NCBI RefSeq assembly: GCF_004792695.1
Contig: NZ_SRXU01000006.1
Span: 1-64,000, forward strand
Length of the DNA stretch: 64,000 bases
Direction of reading: 5' to 3'
From: Sphingomonas naasensis
GTDB taxonomy: Bacteria > Pseudomonadota > Alphaproteobacteria > Sphingomonadales > Sphingomonadaceae
This document shows positions 44,797-53,103 of the stretch, in pieces; within the stretch, counting starts at the first letter, position 1, and each line of letters opens with the position of its first letter. The notes beneath the pieces were generated by a model. That model saw only the letters and a list, made by a program, of their open reading frames with translations, did not search any database and was not told where the DNA came from. Position numbers and translations under genes: made by a program.

Positions 44797-45561
44797 GTGA
44801 AGCTGTTGGAAGGCAAGACCGTGCTCGTCACGGGCGCATCGACGGGCATCGGCCGCGCGGCGGCGGTGGGCGCGGCGAAGGCGGGCGCGGACGTGGTGAT
44901 CAACTATCACAGCCGCGACGCCGATGCCGCGGCCTGCGTCGCCGAGATCGAGGCAGCTGGCCAGCGCGGGCTCGCGGTCAAGGGCGACGTCGCCGCACCC
45001 GAGACCGCGACCGAATTCGTGCGCAAGGCAGTCGAGGCGTTCGGCAAGGTCGACGTGATGGTTTCCAACGCCGGCATCTGCCCCTTCCACAGCTTCCTCG
45101 ACATGCCGGTCGAGACGGTCCAACGGACGATGCAGGTCAACCTGCTCGGCGGCTATTTCATGTGCCAGGCCGCGGCCAACCAGATGGTGCAGCAGGGCCA
45201 TGGCGGCGCGCTGATCGCGGTCTCGTCGATCTCGGCGCTGGTCGGCGGCGAGTATCAGACGCACTACACCCCGACCAAGGCGGGGCTCCACTCGCTGATG
45301 CAATCGACTGCGATCGCGCTGGGCAGGCACAATATCCGCTGCAACTCGGTGCTGCCCGGCACGATCCTGACCGAGATCAACAAGGACGATCTCGCCGACC
45401 AGGAGAAGCGCAAGTACATGGAGGGCCGCATCCCGCTCGGCCGGCTCGGCGAGGCCGAGGATCTTGCCGGCCCGATCGTCTTCCTCGCTTCGGACATGGC
45501 CGCCTATGTCACCGGTGCGGCGCTGCTCGTCGACGGCGGCGCCTTCGTGAACCTGCAGTGA
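44797..45561 (+). CDS. L-rhamnose 1-dehydrogenase (SDR)
   Basis: This 254-residue short-chain dehydrogenase has cofactor loop VTGASTGIGRA, SNAGICPF, a catalytic Ser in SSISALVGG and Tyr-x-x-x-Lys in YTPTK. It resembles the LRA1-type rhamnose dehydrogenases of Sphingomonas, oxidising L-rhamnose to the lactone with NAD(P). It overlaps the next gene (acetylesterase) by 4 nt and follows the IclR regulator, forming a three-gene plus-strand unit. Confidence 0.89.
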   Translation: MKLLEGKTVLVTGASTGIGRAAAVGAAKAGADVVINYHSRDADAAACVAEIEAAGQRGLAVKGDVAAPETATEFVRKAVEAFGKVDVMVSNAGICPFHSFLDMPVETVQRTMQVNLLGGYFMCQAAANQMVQQGHGGALIAVSSISALVGGEYQTHYTPTKAGLHSLMQSTAIALGRHNIRCNSVLPGTILTEINKDDLADQEKRKYMEGRIPLGRLGEAEDLAGPIVFLASDMAAYVTGAALLVDGGAFVNLQ

Positions 45562-46346
45562 GGGCGCTGCTCGCCGCGGGTGCGGCACTGCTCGCCACCG
45601 CGCTGCCCGCGCACGCCCAGCAGCGCATCCTGATCGCCAGCGATTCGACCGCGGCCAACTATGGCGCGGACAAATATCCGCAGACCGGCTGGGGGATGAT
45701 GCTCAAATGCGGACTGCAGCCCGATGTCGAGGTGATCAACCGCGCGGTCGGCGGGCGGAGCACGCGCACCTTCCTCTCCGAAGGCAAATGGGACGCGCTG
45801 CTCGCCGAGGCGAAGCCGGGCGATGTCGTGCTGATCCAGTTCGGCCATAACGACGCGACCGCCTCGCGCCCCGAACGCTATGCCCCCGCGGCGACGCTCT
45901 ATCGCGACAATCTGCTGCGGATGATCTGGGAATCGCGCGGGCACGGACTGATCCCGGTGCTGGTCACGCCCCCCGCGCGCCGCTCATTCGACGGCGCCCG
46001 CGCCAAGGCCGACTTCGCGGCATATTCGCAGGTCGAGCGCGAGCTGGTGGCGAGCACCAACACCCCGCTGATCGATCTCGAGGCGCGCTCGCTCGATCTG
46101 GTCAGTGGCGCCGGCGAGGCGGGCGCGAGGAAATATTATCTCCACTACACCCCGGCTGACAAGCTCACCGCCTTCCCCAACGGGATCGCCGACGACACCC
46201 ATTTCAGCGAGCTCGGCGCCCGCGCGATGGCCAATCTGGTCGCGCAGGAATTGAAGGGGCTGAAGGTGCCGGTGGCCGAGAAGGTCCTCGCCGAGCGCCC
46301 TGACCTCGTCCGCACCCGCCCGCTCGGCAGCTTCGCCTGCCATTGA
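45558..46346 (+). CDS. Exported rhamnogalacturonan acetylesterase (SGNH, CE12-like)
   Basis: This 262-residue esterase removes acetyl groups from the rhamnogalacturonan-I backbone. The GTG start overlaps the dehydrogenase stop (GTGA) and opens a signal peptide ending in PAHAQ. The SGNH blocks are visible: ASDSTAANYG (Ser nucleophile), NRAVGGRSTRTF (Gly), QFGHND (Asn) and DDTHFSELGA (Asp/His). Paired with the second, longer CE12 at 51755. Confidence 0.9.
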   Translation: MRALLAAGAALLATALPAHAQQRILIASDSTAANYGADKYPQTGWGMMLKCGLQPDVEVINRAVGGRSTRTFLSEGKWDALLAEAKPGDVVLIQFGHNDATASRPERYAPAATLYRDNLLRMIWESRGHGLIPVLVTPPARRSFDGARAKADFAAYSQVERELVASTNTPLIDLEARSLDLVSGAGEAGARKYYLHYTPADKLTAFPNGIADDTHFSELGARAMANLVAQELKGLKVPVAEKVLAERPDLVRTRPLGSFACH

Positions 46347-46539
46347 GCCGATCCCCGGCGCATCTCCGCGCCGGTCCGGATCGATCACGCGGCGCGCAGG
46401 TGGCGCGCAAATTGACACCGGTGGCATAGTCGCGCACCCTCTCGTATGACGACTCGTGTCTGAAGTGTGACCGAAACCCCACATTGGTCGGACAAATGGC
46501 AAAAGGGGGATTGGCGGGACCCTTTAGTTGCGTCATATA

Positions 46540-46549
46540 TAGTGGGATA
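46540..46549 (+). promoter_or_regulatory. TAGTGGGATA element upstream of TonB-dependent receptor 2
   Basis: It lies in an AT-rich stretch 72 nt before the receptor start. Similar words occur before the IclR gene (TTATGGGATA, 43925-43934), PL11 (ATCCCGAAATG, 49787-49797) and the mutarotase gene (ATCCCACATAA, 54598-54608). This may be a shared regulator or promoter motif; the match is short and untested. Confidence 0.3.
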
Positions 46550-46620
46550 CAAGAACAAGAAATGAGACCGATCAGCGCGCAAAGCGCGGCGGTCACGCGG
46601 GACCAGAGGAGGGGATTAGC

Positions 46621-49600
46621 ATGAGGCTTGTTTCGTATTCGCGCGTTCGTGGCGCCGGGATTTCGGCGTCCGCGCTGGCTGTAGCGCTGGCCTGGGCACC
46701 GGTAGCGATGGCGCAGGATGCGCCCGCCGCCGACGCCGCCGCGCAGGACACCCCCGCGGCAACCGACGAAGGCGAGATCGTCGTCCAGGGCTTCCGCGCA
46801 TCGCTCAACAGCGCGCTCAACCAGAAGCGCGAAGAGACCGCCGCGGTCGACTCGATCGTCGCCGAGGACATCGGCAAGTTCCCCGATTCGAACCTCGCTG
46901 AATCGATGCAGCGCATTCCGGGCGTGGCCCTGTCGCGCGGCGACGGCGGCGAGGGCCGCAACATCGCGGTGCGCGGCCTCGGCGCGCAGTTCACCCGCGT
47001 CCGCATCAACGGCATGGAAGGCAGCTCGCAGACCGGCTCGTCGGATATCTACGGCGCCGGCAATTCGGGCCGCAGCTTCGACTTCAACGTCTTCCCGACC
47101 GAGATCTTCTCGGCGCTATCCGTCCGCAAGACCACCTCGGCCGACGTCGAGGAAGGCTCGCTCGGCGCGACCGTCGACCTCAAGGCGCCCAAGCCGCTCG
47201 ACTTCAGCAAGGACTTCACGCTCTCGGCGACTGCGCGCGGCGTCTACAACCAGATCAGCAAGAAGGTCGATCCGCGCGCTTCGCTGCTCGTCGCCAAGAA
47301 GTTCGCCGACGGCACCTTCGGCGTCCTCGCCTCGATCGCCTATCAGAAGCGCCATATCCGCGAAGTCGGCTATTCGGCGGTCGACGTCCTGTCGGCGAAC
47401 ACCAACGGCCTCGATCCCGATGGCGCCGCCGGCCCGAGCCCGATCCTGCCCTATTGCACCCCGGTCGGCGGGTTCGTGCAGAACGGCGTGACCTATGTGA
47501 GCCCGACCCCGGGCTTCCTGCAGGGCGGCTTCAACATCGGCGCGTCCGCGGCCAATTGCAGCACCGGCAATCCGCGCACCAGCACCCAGGCCGCCTATGC
47601 CGCGGTGTTCAATCTGCGCCGTGCCGATCTGCCCAACACCCCGGGCAGCGGTGCCTTCCTGCCGCGCCTGCCGCGCTATGTGAATTCCGAGCAGGACACC
47701 AAGCGCATCGGCGGCACGCTGAGCCTGCAATTCTCGCCCGATGACGATACCGATATCAGCGTCGACGCGATCTATTCGCGCTACGAGGTCGAGCGCCGCG
47801 ACAACTATATCGCCGGTATCTCGTTCGGCCGCAGCATCACCAATCTCGGCCAGCCGGTGGTGTCGGTTCGCGAAGCCCAGTTCGACGACAAGGGCTCGCT
47901 AGTCTATGGCGTGTTCGACGGCGTCGACGTCCGCTCGGAAGGCCTGGTCGACCACTGGATCTCCGACTTCAAGCAGGGCAATTTCAATTTCCGCCGTAAG
48001 CTGACGGACAAGTTCGAGCTAAGCCTGTTCTTCGGCATGAACCAGTCGGTATGGTGGGGTCCGAAGCGCTTCCAGACCTTCATGGACGCGATCGACACCG
48101 ACAATTTCACGATCGATTTCCGCGACGGCGGCGCCACGCCGATCCTCGGCTTCGGCTTCGACGTCGCCAATCCGGCCAATTTCAACTATGCGCCCTCGAC
48201 GGGCGGCGGCACGACGGTGCTCGGCGGGTTCAGCTTCCAAGGCAAGCCTTCCAAGAACCAGACCGACAATCTCACCGCCGAGATCAACACCGACTGGGAT
48301 ATCGATCAGGGCCTTAAGCTCAAGATCGGCGGCCAGTATCGCCGCAGCGACTATAACGCCTTCACCTCGAGCCCCTACACCGCCGACACGATCGTCCGCG
48401 CGCTGCCGGCGGGCACCAGCCTCGCCAGCATCACCCGCCAGATCAGCGGGCTCGACGAGCTGTTCGGCCGCGGTGCGCCGGCGAGCTGGGCGGCGATCGA
48501 TCCGGACAAATGGGACGAGACGTTCGACTTCGACGCGGTGCGCTTCTGCCGCACCGAATGCGGCGCGGGCGCCTCGCGGATCCGCGAGGACGTCAAGACC
48601 GCCTATGTCATGACCACGTTCAACACCGAGGATGCGCTCCCGGTGAAGCTGCGCGGCGACATCGGCGTGCGCTATGTCCGCACCGACATGCTCGCGGCCG
48701 GCTATATCTCGGTCTCGGCGCCGGCGGGTTCGACTCCGACCAACCTGCGTGGCCAATATGCCCAGGTGCTGCGCGGCTATGACGATTGGCTGCCCTCGGG
48801 CAACGTGGCGATCGAGCCGGTCGACAACGTCATCCTCCGCCTGTCCGCGGCGAAGGTGCTGTCGCGCCCCGAGCTCGGCAACCTCGCGCCGACCAGCGGC
48901 ATCACCGCGACGACGCGCACCGGCAACATCAACAATCCGTATCTCGACCCGATCCGCGCCGACACGTTCGACGCCGCGCTCGAATGGTATTTCAAGCCGG
49001 GCTCGCTGCTGTCGGTCGCCTATTTCAAGAAGGACATCAAAACCTACATCCAGCGCGTCACCAGCCAGATTCCGTTCAACCAGCTCGGCCTGCCCGACGC
49101 GCTGCTCACCGGCACCAACACCACGCCGACCGAGATCTTCACCGTCGGCCAGCTGGTCAACACCCCCGGCGGCCCGCTCGAGGGCTTCGAGGTCAACGCG
49201 CAGATCCAGCTCGACTTCCTGCCCGGCTTCCTCGGCAATTTCGGCGTGCTGGGCAATTACACGCACGTCACCTCGCAGATCCAATATGTGCTGGCGAGCG
49301 TGAACGGGGTGCCGACGGTGACCACCACCGCGGATCTGGTCGGCCTGTCGAAGAACACTGCCAGCGGCACGCTGTTCTACGAAGACAGCAAGTTCAGCAT
49401 CCGCGGCACGGCGAGCTATCGCGACCGCTATATCCGCGGCATCCCGGCCTCGCCGGGCAGCAACCTGCAGGGCAATTCGCCGAACCTGTTCGTTGATGCC
49501 TCGGCGTCCTACGCGATCACCGACAACATCAAGGTGATCCTCGAGGCGCAGAACCTCACCGACGAGCGCAACAACCTCTATATCGACAGCGAGCGCAAGG

Positions 49601-49662
49601 ACACGCTGTTCCAGACCCGGATCGGACGGACGTTCAACTTCGGCGTGAACTTCCAGTTCTGA
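46621..49662 (+). CDS. TonB-dependent outer-membrane receptor 2
   Basis: This 1013-residue outer-membrane importer has a signal peptide to about residue 31 (APVAMAQ) and TonB box EIVVQG at 52-57. The plug (about 65-190; IVAEDIGKFPDSNLAESMQR, IAVRGLGAQFTRVRINGM) is followed by a large barrel ending in VNFQF. GAGGAGGGG precedes the ATG. It is flanked by the CE12 unit and the PL11 operon, so the likely cargo is rhamnogalacturonan-I oligosaccharide. No SusD partner is present, as usual in proteobacteria. Confidence 0.95.
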   Translation: MRLVSYSRVRGAGISASALAVALAWAPVAMAQDAPAADAAAQDTPAATDEGEIVVQGFRASLNSALNQKREETAAVDSIVAEDIGKFPDSNLAESMQRIPGVALSRGDGGEGRNIAVRGLGAQFTRVRINGMEGSSQTGSSDIYGAGNSGRSFDFNVFPTEIFSALSVRKTTSADVEEGSLGATVDLKAPKPLDFSKDFTLSATARGVYNQISKKVDPRASLLVAKKFADGTFGVLASIAYQKRHIREVGYSAVDVLSANTNGLDPDGAAGPSPILPYCTPVGGFVQNGVTYVSPTPGFLQGGFNIGASAANCSTGNPRTSTQAAYAAVFNLRRADLPNTPGSGAFLPRLPRYVNSEQDTKRIGGTLSLQFSPDDDTDISVDAIYSRYEVERRDNYIAGISFGRSITNLGQPVVSVREAQFDDKGSLVYGVFDGVDVRSEGLVDHWISDFKQGNFNFRRKLTDKFELSLFFGMNQSVWWGPKRFQTFMDAIDTDNFTIDFRDGGATPILGFGFDVANPANFNYAPSTGGGTTVLGGFSFQGKPSKNQTDNLTAEINTDWDIDQGLKLKIGGQYRRSDYNAFTSSPYTADTIVRALPAGTSLASITRQISGLDELFGRGAPASWAAIDPDKWDETFDFDAVRFCRTECGAGASRIREDVKTAYVMTTFNTEDALPVKLRGDIGVRYVRTDMLAAGYISVSAPAGSTPTNLRGQYAQVLRGYDDWLPSGNVAIEPVDNVILRLSAAKVLSRPELGNLAPTSGITATTRTGNINNPYLDPIRADTFDAALEWYFKPGSLLSVAYFKKDIKTYIQRVTSQIPFNQLGLPDALLTGTNTTPTEIFTVGQLVNTPGGPLEGFEVNAQIQLDFLPGFLGNFGVLGNYTHVTSQIQYVLASVNGVPTVTTTADLVGLSKNTASGTLFYEDSKFSIRGTASYRDRYIRGIPASPGSNLQGNSPNLFVDASASYAITDNIKVILEAQNLTDERNNLYIDSERKDTLFQTRIGRTFNFGVNFQF

Positions 49663-49678
49663 GCCTTGCCTCCCCTGT

Positions 49679-49709
49679 GGGCCGTCGTTCGCGGCGGCCC
49701 GCTTCTTTG
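49679..49709 (+). terminator. First terminator after TonB-dependent receptor 2
   Basis: GGGCCGTCG pairs with CGGCGGCCC (one G-T pair) around a TTCG tetraloop and is followed by GCTTCTTTG. It begins 17 nt after the stop codon. Confidence 0.8.
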
Positions 49710-49728
49710 AGACGATCCGACAAGGGGG

Positions 49729-49762
49729 AAACGGGCCGCGATCGGCGATCGCGGCCCGTTTT
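49729..49762 (+). terminator. Second, very strong terminator after TonB-dependent receptor 2
   Basis: AAACGGGCCGCGATC pairs perfectly over 15 bp with GATCGCGGCCCGTTT around a GGC loop, ending in TTTT. With the first hairpin it makes a double terminator before the PL11 promoter. The A-tract on the left would also let it act on the other strand. Confidence 0.88.
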
Positions 49763-49884
49763 GCGTCGCGCCCCGGCGTAGACATGATCCCGAAATGTAA
49801 ATCATCGTGTCATTTGTTGGGACGATATTGACTCCTTCCCGGTCCCGGCGCAGCGTCGCGCAAAACAGATCGGGGAGAGGTTGC

Positions 49885-51750
49885 ATGCTGACGGCACTCA
49901 TCATCGCATCGGCGCTTGCGGCGCACGCGGCGCCCGTGGTGGCGGGACGGCAAGTCGAGCGGCTCGACCGCGGGCTCGTGGCGGTGCCGGCGGCGGACGG
50001 GGGCAATCACGTGTCGTGGCGGCTGCTCGCCACCGACGGCAAAGGTGCGCGCTTCACGCTCTATCGCGACGGCAAGGCGATCGCGAAGATCGGCGGCGCC
50101 CAGGCGACCAGCTATCTCGACAAGACCGGCACCGCGACCTCGCGCTATGCCCTCGCCGCGCGCGACGCCGGCGCAGTCACGTGGACCAACGGCTATCTCT
50201 CGATCCCGCTCGACAAGCCCGCCGACGGCCGCGCCGACGGCGAGGCCTACAGCTATTCCGCCAACGACGCCTCGGTCGGCGATCTCGACGGCGACGGGCG
50301 CTACGAGCTGATCGTCAAATGGTATCCGTCGATCGCCAAGGACAATGCCTTTTCGGGCTATACCGGCGCGACGCTGATCGACGCCTATACGCTGGAGGGC
50401 AAGAAGCTGTGGCGGATCAACCTGGGGCCCAACATCCGCTCGGGCGCGCACTACACCCAGTTCATGGTCTATGACCTCGACGGCGACGGCAAGGCCGAGA
50501 TCGCGATGAAGACCGCCGACGGCACCGTCGACGGGGCCAACCGGATGATCGGCGATCCGCATGCCAACTGGACCAGCCGCGACGGCGAAGTCGACATTCA
50601 AGACCGCACCGGCGCCAAGGTCCTGCCCGACGGGCGCAAGGTCTCCGAGCTCAAGGGCCGCATCCTCAAGGGCCCCGAATATCTCACCGTGTTCGACGGG
50701 ATGACCGGGCGCGCGCTCGCCACCGCGCCCTATGCCCCGGCGCGCGATCCCAGCGGCGACAATCCTGGCTACGACCAGATGAAGGCGACCTGGGGCGACG
50801 GTTACGGCAACCGCTCCGAACGCTATCTCGCGGGTGTTGCCTATCTCGACGGGCACAAGCCCAACCTGATCTTCGGCCGCGGCTATTATGCCCGCTCGAC
50901 CGTCGCCGCATGGGATTACCGGAACGGCAAGCTCAGCATGCGCTGGCTGTTCGACAGCGCGACGCCGGGCAACGAGAAATATGGCGGCAATGGCAACCAC
51001 CAGCTCTCAATCGCCGATGTCGACGGCGATGGGCGGGACGAGGTGTTCTACGGCTCGATGGTGATCGACGACAATGGCAAGGGGCTGTGGTCGTCGGGCC
51101 TCGGGCACGGCGACGCGATGCATCTCTCCGATCTCGATCCCACCCATCCCGGTCTCGAAAAGTTCGGCGTCCACGAAGTGATGCGGATGAGCGGCAATCG
51201 CGGCGCGGCGATGCTCGATGCCAGGACCGGCGCGATCCTCTGGTCGACTCCGGCCGACAAGGATACCGGTCGCGGCATCGCGATCGACATCGACCCGCGC
51301 CACCCGGGCGCCGAGGCCTGGGCGAGCAATTCGCGCGAGCTCTACGACGTGAAGGGCAATGTCATCCCCGGCGGGCACCCGCGCGCCGCCAATTTCGGCA
51401 TCTGGTGGGACGGCGATCGCCTGCGCGAGCTGCTCGACGGCAAGAAGATCACCAAATGGGACTGGAACACCGCGAGCGAGCAGGTGCTGCTCGATCCGGC
51501 GGGCGTGGTCTCGAACAACGGCACCAAGGCGAACCCGTCGCTCTCGGCCGACATCCTCGGCGACTGGCGCGAGGAATTGGTGGTTCCCAGCGCGGACAGC
51601 AGCGAAATGCGCATCTACACCACGCCGATTCCAACGGGCGAACGCATCGTGACGCTGATGCACGATCCGGTCTATCGCCTCGGCGTGGCGTGGCAGAACA
51701 CCGCGTACAACCAGCCGCCGCACACCTCCTATTTCCTCGGGGCAAAGTGA
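49885..51750 (+). CDS. Rhamnogalacturonan lyase, family PL11
   Basis: This 621-residue exported lyase cuts rhamnose-galacturonate bonds of rhamnogalacturonan-I by beta-elimination (YesW/YesX type). The signal peptide is MLTALIIASALAAHA. The eight-bladed propeller shows several calcium loops of the form DLDGDGRYELIV, DLDGDGKAEIAM and DVDGDGRDEVFY. PL11 signatures MKTADGTVDG, KATWGDGYGNRSERYLAGVAYLDG (in part) and WQNTAYNQPPHTSY are present. ATG 49885 follows GGGGAGAGG. First gene of the main degradation operon. Confidence 0.95.
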   Translation: MLTALIIASALAAHAAPVVAGRQVERLDRGLVAVPAADGGNHVSWRLLATDGKGARFTLYRDGKAIAKIGGAQATSYLDKTGTATSRYALAARDAGAVTWTNGYLSIPLDKPADGRADGEAYSYSANDASVGDLDGDGRYELIVKWYPSIAKDNAFSGYTGATLIDAYTLEGKKLWRINLGPNIRSGAHYTQFMVYDLDGDGKAEIAMKTADGTVDGANRMIGDPHANWTSRDGEVDIQDRTGAKVLPDGRKVSELKGRILKGPEYLTVFDGMTGRALATAPYAPARDPSGDNPGYDQMKATWGDGYGNRSERYLAGVAYLDGHKPNLIFGRGYYARSTVAAWDYRNGKLSMRWLFDSATPGNEKYGGNGNHQLSIADVDGDGRDEVFYGSMVIDDNGKGLWSSGLGHGDAMHLSDLDPTHPGLEKFGVHEVMRMSGNRGAAMLDARTGAILWSTPADKDTGRGIAIDIDPRHPGAEAWASNSRELYDVKGNVIPGGHPRAANFGIWWDGDRLRELLDGKKITKWDWNTASEQVLLDPAGVVSNNGTKANPSLSADILGDWREELVVPSADSSEMRIYTTPIPTGERIVTLMHDPVYRLGVAWQNTAYNQPPHTSYFLGAK

Positions 51751-51754
51751 CGCC

Positions 51755-52957
51755 ATGCTGCTAATCGCGCTGCAGATGGCGATGACGCAGGCCCCGCTCC
51801 GCTTCGATCTCGAGCCGCCCAAACGCGCGACGGGGCGCGTCGCGGTCGCGGCCGACAGGCCGTACGAGGCCGGCGGCTATGGCTACGAGCCGCAGCGCCG
51901 GGGCAGGGAGTTCCTGTTCTCCGCCGCGGTGCCCGAGGGCAATTACCGGGTGACCGTCCGGCTCGGCGGTCATGTGACGGTGAAGGCGGAGTCACGCCGG
52001 CTGATGCTGCGCGACGTCACGACCAAACCGGGCCAGTACGTCACGGCGAGCTTCATCGTGAACGTCCGCAACGCCCGGCTCGCCCCGCCCCCGGCCAACG
52101 CGCCGGGCGGCAGTCAGGTCAAGCTCAAGAGTCGCGAGAAGGACAGCTATAGCTGGGACGACAAGCTGACGCTCGAATTCCTCGGCGATCCGCGCGTCGC
52201 CTCGATCGACATCGAGCCGGTCACTGTGCCGACGGTGTTCCTCGCCGGCGATTCCACTGTCACCGACCAGCGCGCCGAGCCCGCGGCAAGCTGGGGCCAG
52301 ATGCTGCCGAACCTGTTCGAGCCGGCCGTGGCAGTCGCCAACCACGCTGAATCGGGCGAGACGCTCAAATCGTTCGTCACCGAACTGCGCTTCGACAAAT
52401 TGCTCTCGCAGGTGAAGCCCGGCGACTGGCTGCTGATCCAGTTCGGCCATAACGACCAGAAGGCGCAGTGGCCGCAGACCTATGCCGACCCCGCGGTCAC
52501 CTACCCCGCCTGGCTGCGCACCTATATCGCCGAGGCCCGGCGGCGCGGCGCGCACCCGGTGCTGGTCACTTCGCCCGAGCGGCGCAACTACACGCCCGGC
52601 GGCAAGGTGAAGCGATCGCTCGCCGAATATGGCGAGGCGGCGCGCAAGGTGGCGCGCGACGAGAATATCCCGCTGCTCGATCTGCAGGAACGCACCGTCG
52701 CGCTCTACGAGGCGCTCGGCGAGGCAAAGGCCGCGACCTTGTTCAACGACGGCGGCAAGGATCGGACGCACCACAACAACCCCGGCGCCTGGTTCCTCGC
52801 CCGCGCGGTGGCGGCGGAGATCGCGGCGCAGGCCCCTGAACTCGCGGCGCACCTCAAGCCGGCGGCGCGGCGCTTCGACGCCGCCAACCCCAAGCTCGAC
52901 GAAGGCGCCATCGCCCCCAGCCTCGCCGAGAGCGACGTCCGGCCCGCGGGGAGCTGA
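51755..52957 (+). CDS. Rhamnogalacturonan acetylesterase with N-terminal beta-sandwich domain (CE12-like)
   Basis: This 400-residue protein has an N-terminal domain (about 15-150) that looks like a carbohydrate-binding beta-sandwich (GNYRVTVRLGGHVTVKAESRR, LTLEFLGDPRVASIDIEPV). A C-terminal SGNH esterase follows: LAGDSTVTDQ (Ser), NHAESGETLKSF, QFGHNDQK (Asn) and the HHNNPGAWFLA His block. The secretion signal is short and weak (MLLIALQMAMTQA). It starts 4 nt after the PL11 stop, so the two act together on acetylated rhamnogalacturonan-I. Confidence 0.88.
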   Translation: MLLIALQMAMTQAPLRFDLEPPKRATGRVAVAADRPYEAGGYGYEPQRRGREFLFSAAVPEGNYRVTVRLGGHVTVKAESRRLMLRDVTTKPGQYVTASFIVNVRNARLAPPPANAPGGSQVKLKSREKDSYSWDDKLTLEFLGDPRVASIDIEPVTVPTVFLAGDSTVTDQRAEPAASWGQMLPNLFEPAVAVANHAESGETLKSFVTELRFDKLLSQVKPGDWLLIQFGHNDQKAQWPQTYADPAVTYPAWLRTYIAEARRRGAHPVLVTSPERRNYTPGGKVKRSLAEYGEAARKVARDENIPLLDLQERTVALYEALGEAKAATLFNDGGKDRTHHNNPGAWFLARAVAAEIAAQAPELAAHLKPAARRFDAANPKLDEGAIAPSLAESDVRPAGS

Positions 52958-52973
52958 TGGCGCGCCGCACACA

Positions 52974-53100
52974 ATCCTCCCCCGGAGGGGGAGGGGGACC
53001 AAGCGCAGCTTGGTGGAGGGGTAGTCTCCCCAAGCAACGTGGCCTGTGGCCAACACCCCTCCACCGCTTCGCGGTCCCCCTCCCCCTCCGGGGGAGGATC
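52974..53100. repeat. REPIN-like long inverted repeat R5 abutting the GH28 start
   Basis: The ends ATCCTCCCCCGGAGGGGGAGG and its complement flank GACC/GGTC and GGTGGAGGGGTAG/ACACCCCTCCACC arms and a central GGCCTGTGGCC. It is very similar to R3. Its right end GGGGGAGGATC stands 3 nt before the GH28 ATG, where it forms a perfect ribosome binding site. Confidence 0.9.
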
Positions 53101-53103
53101 TAG

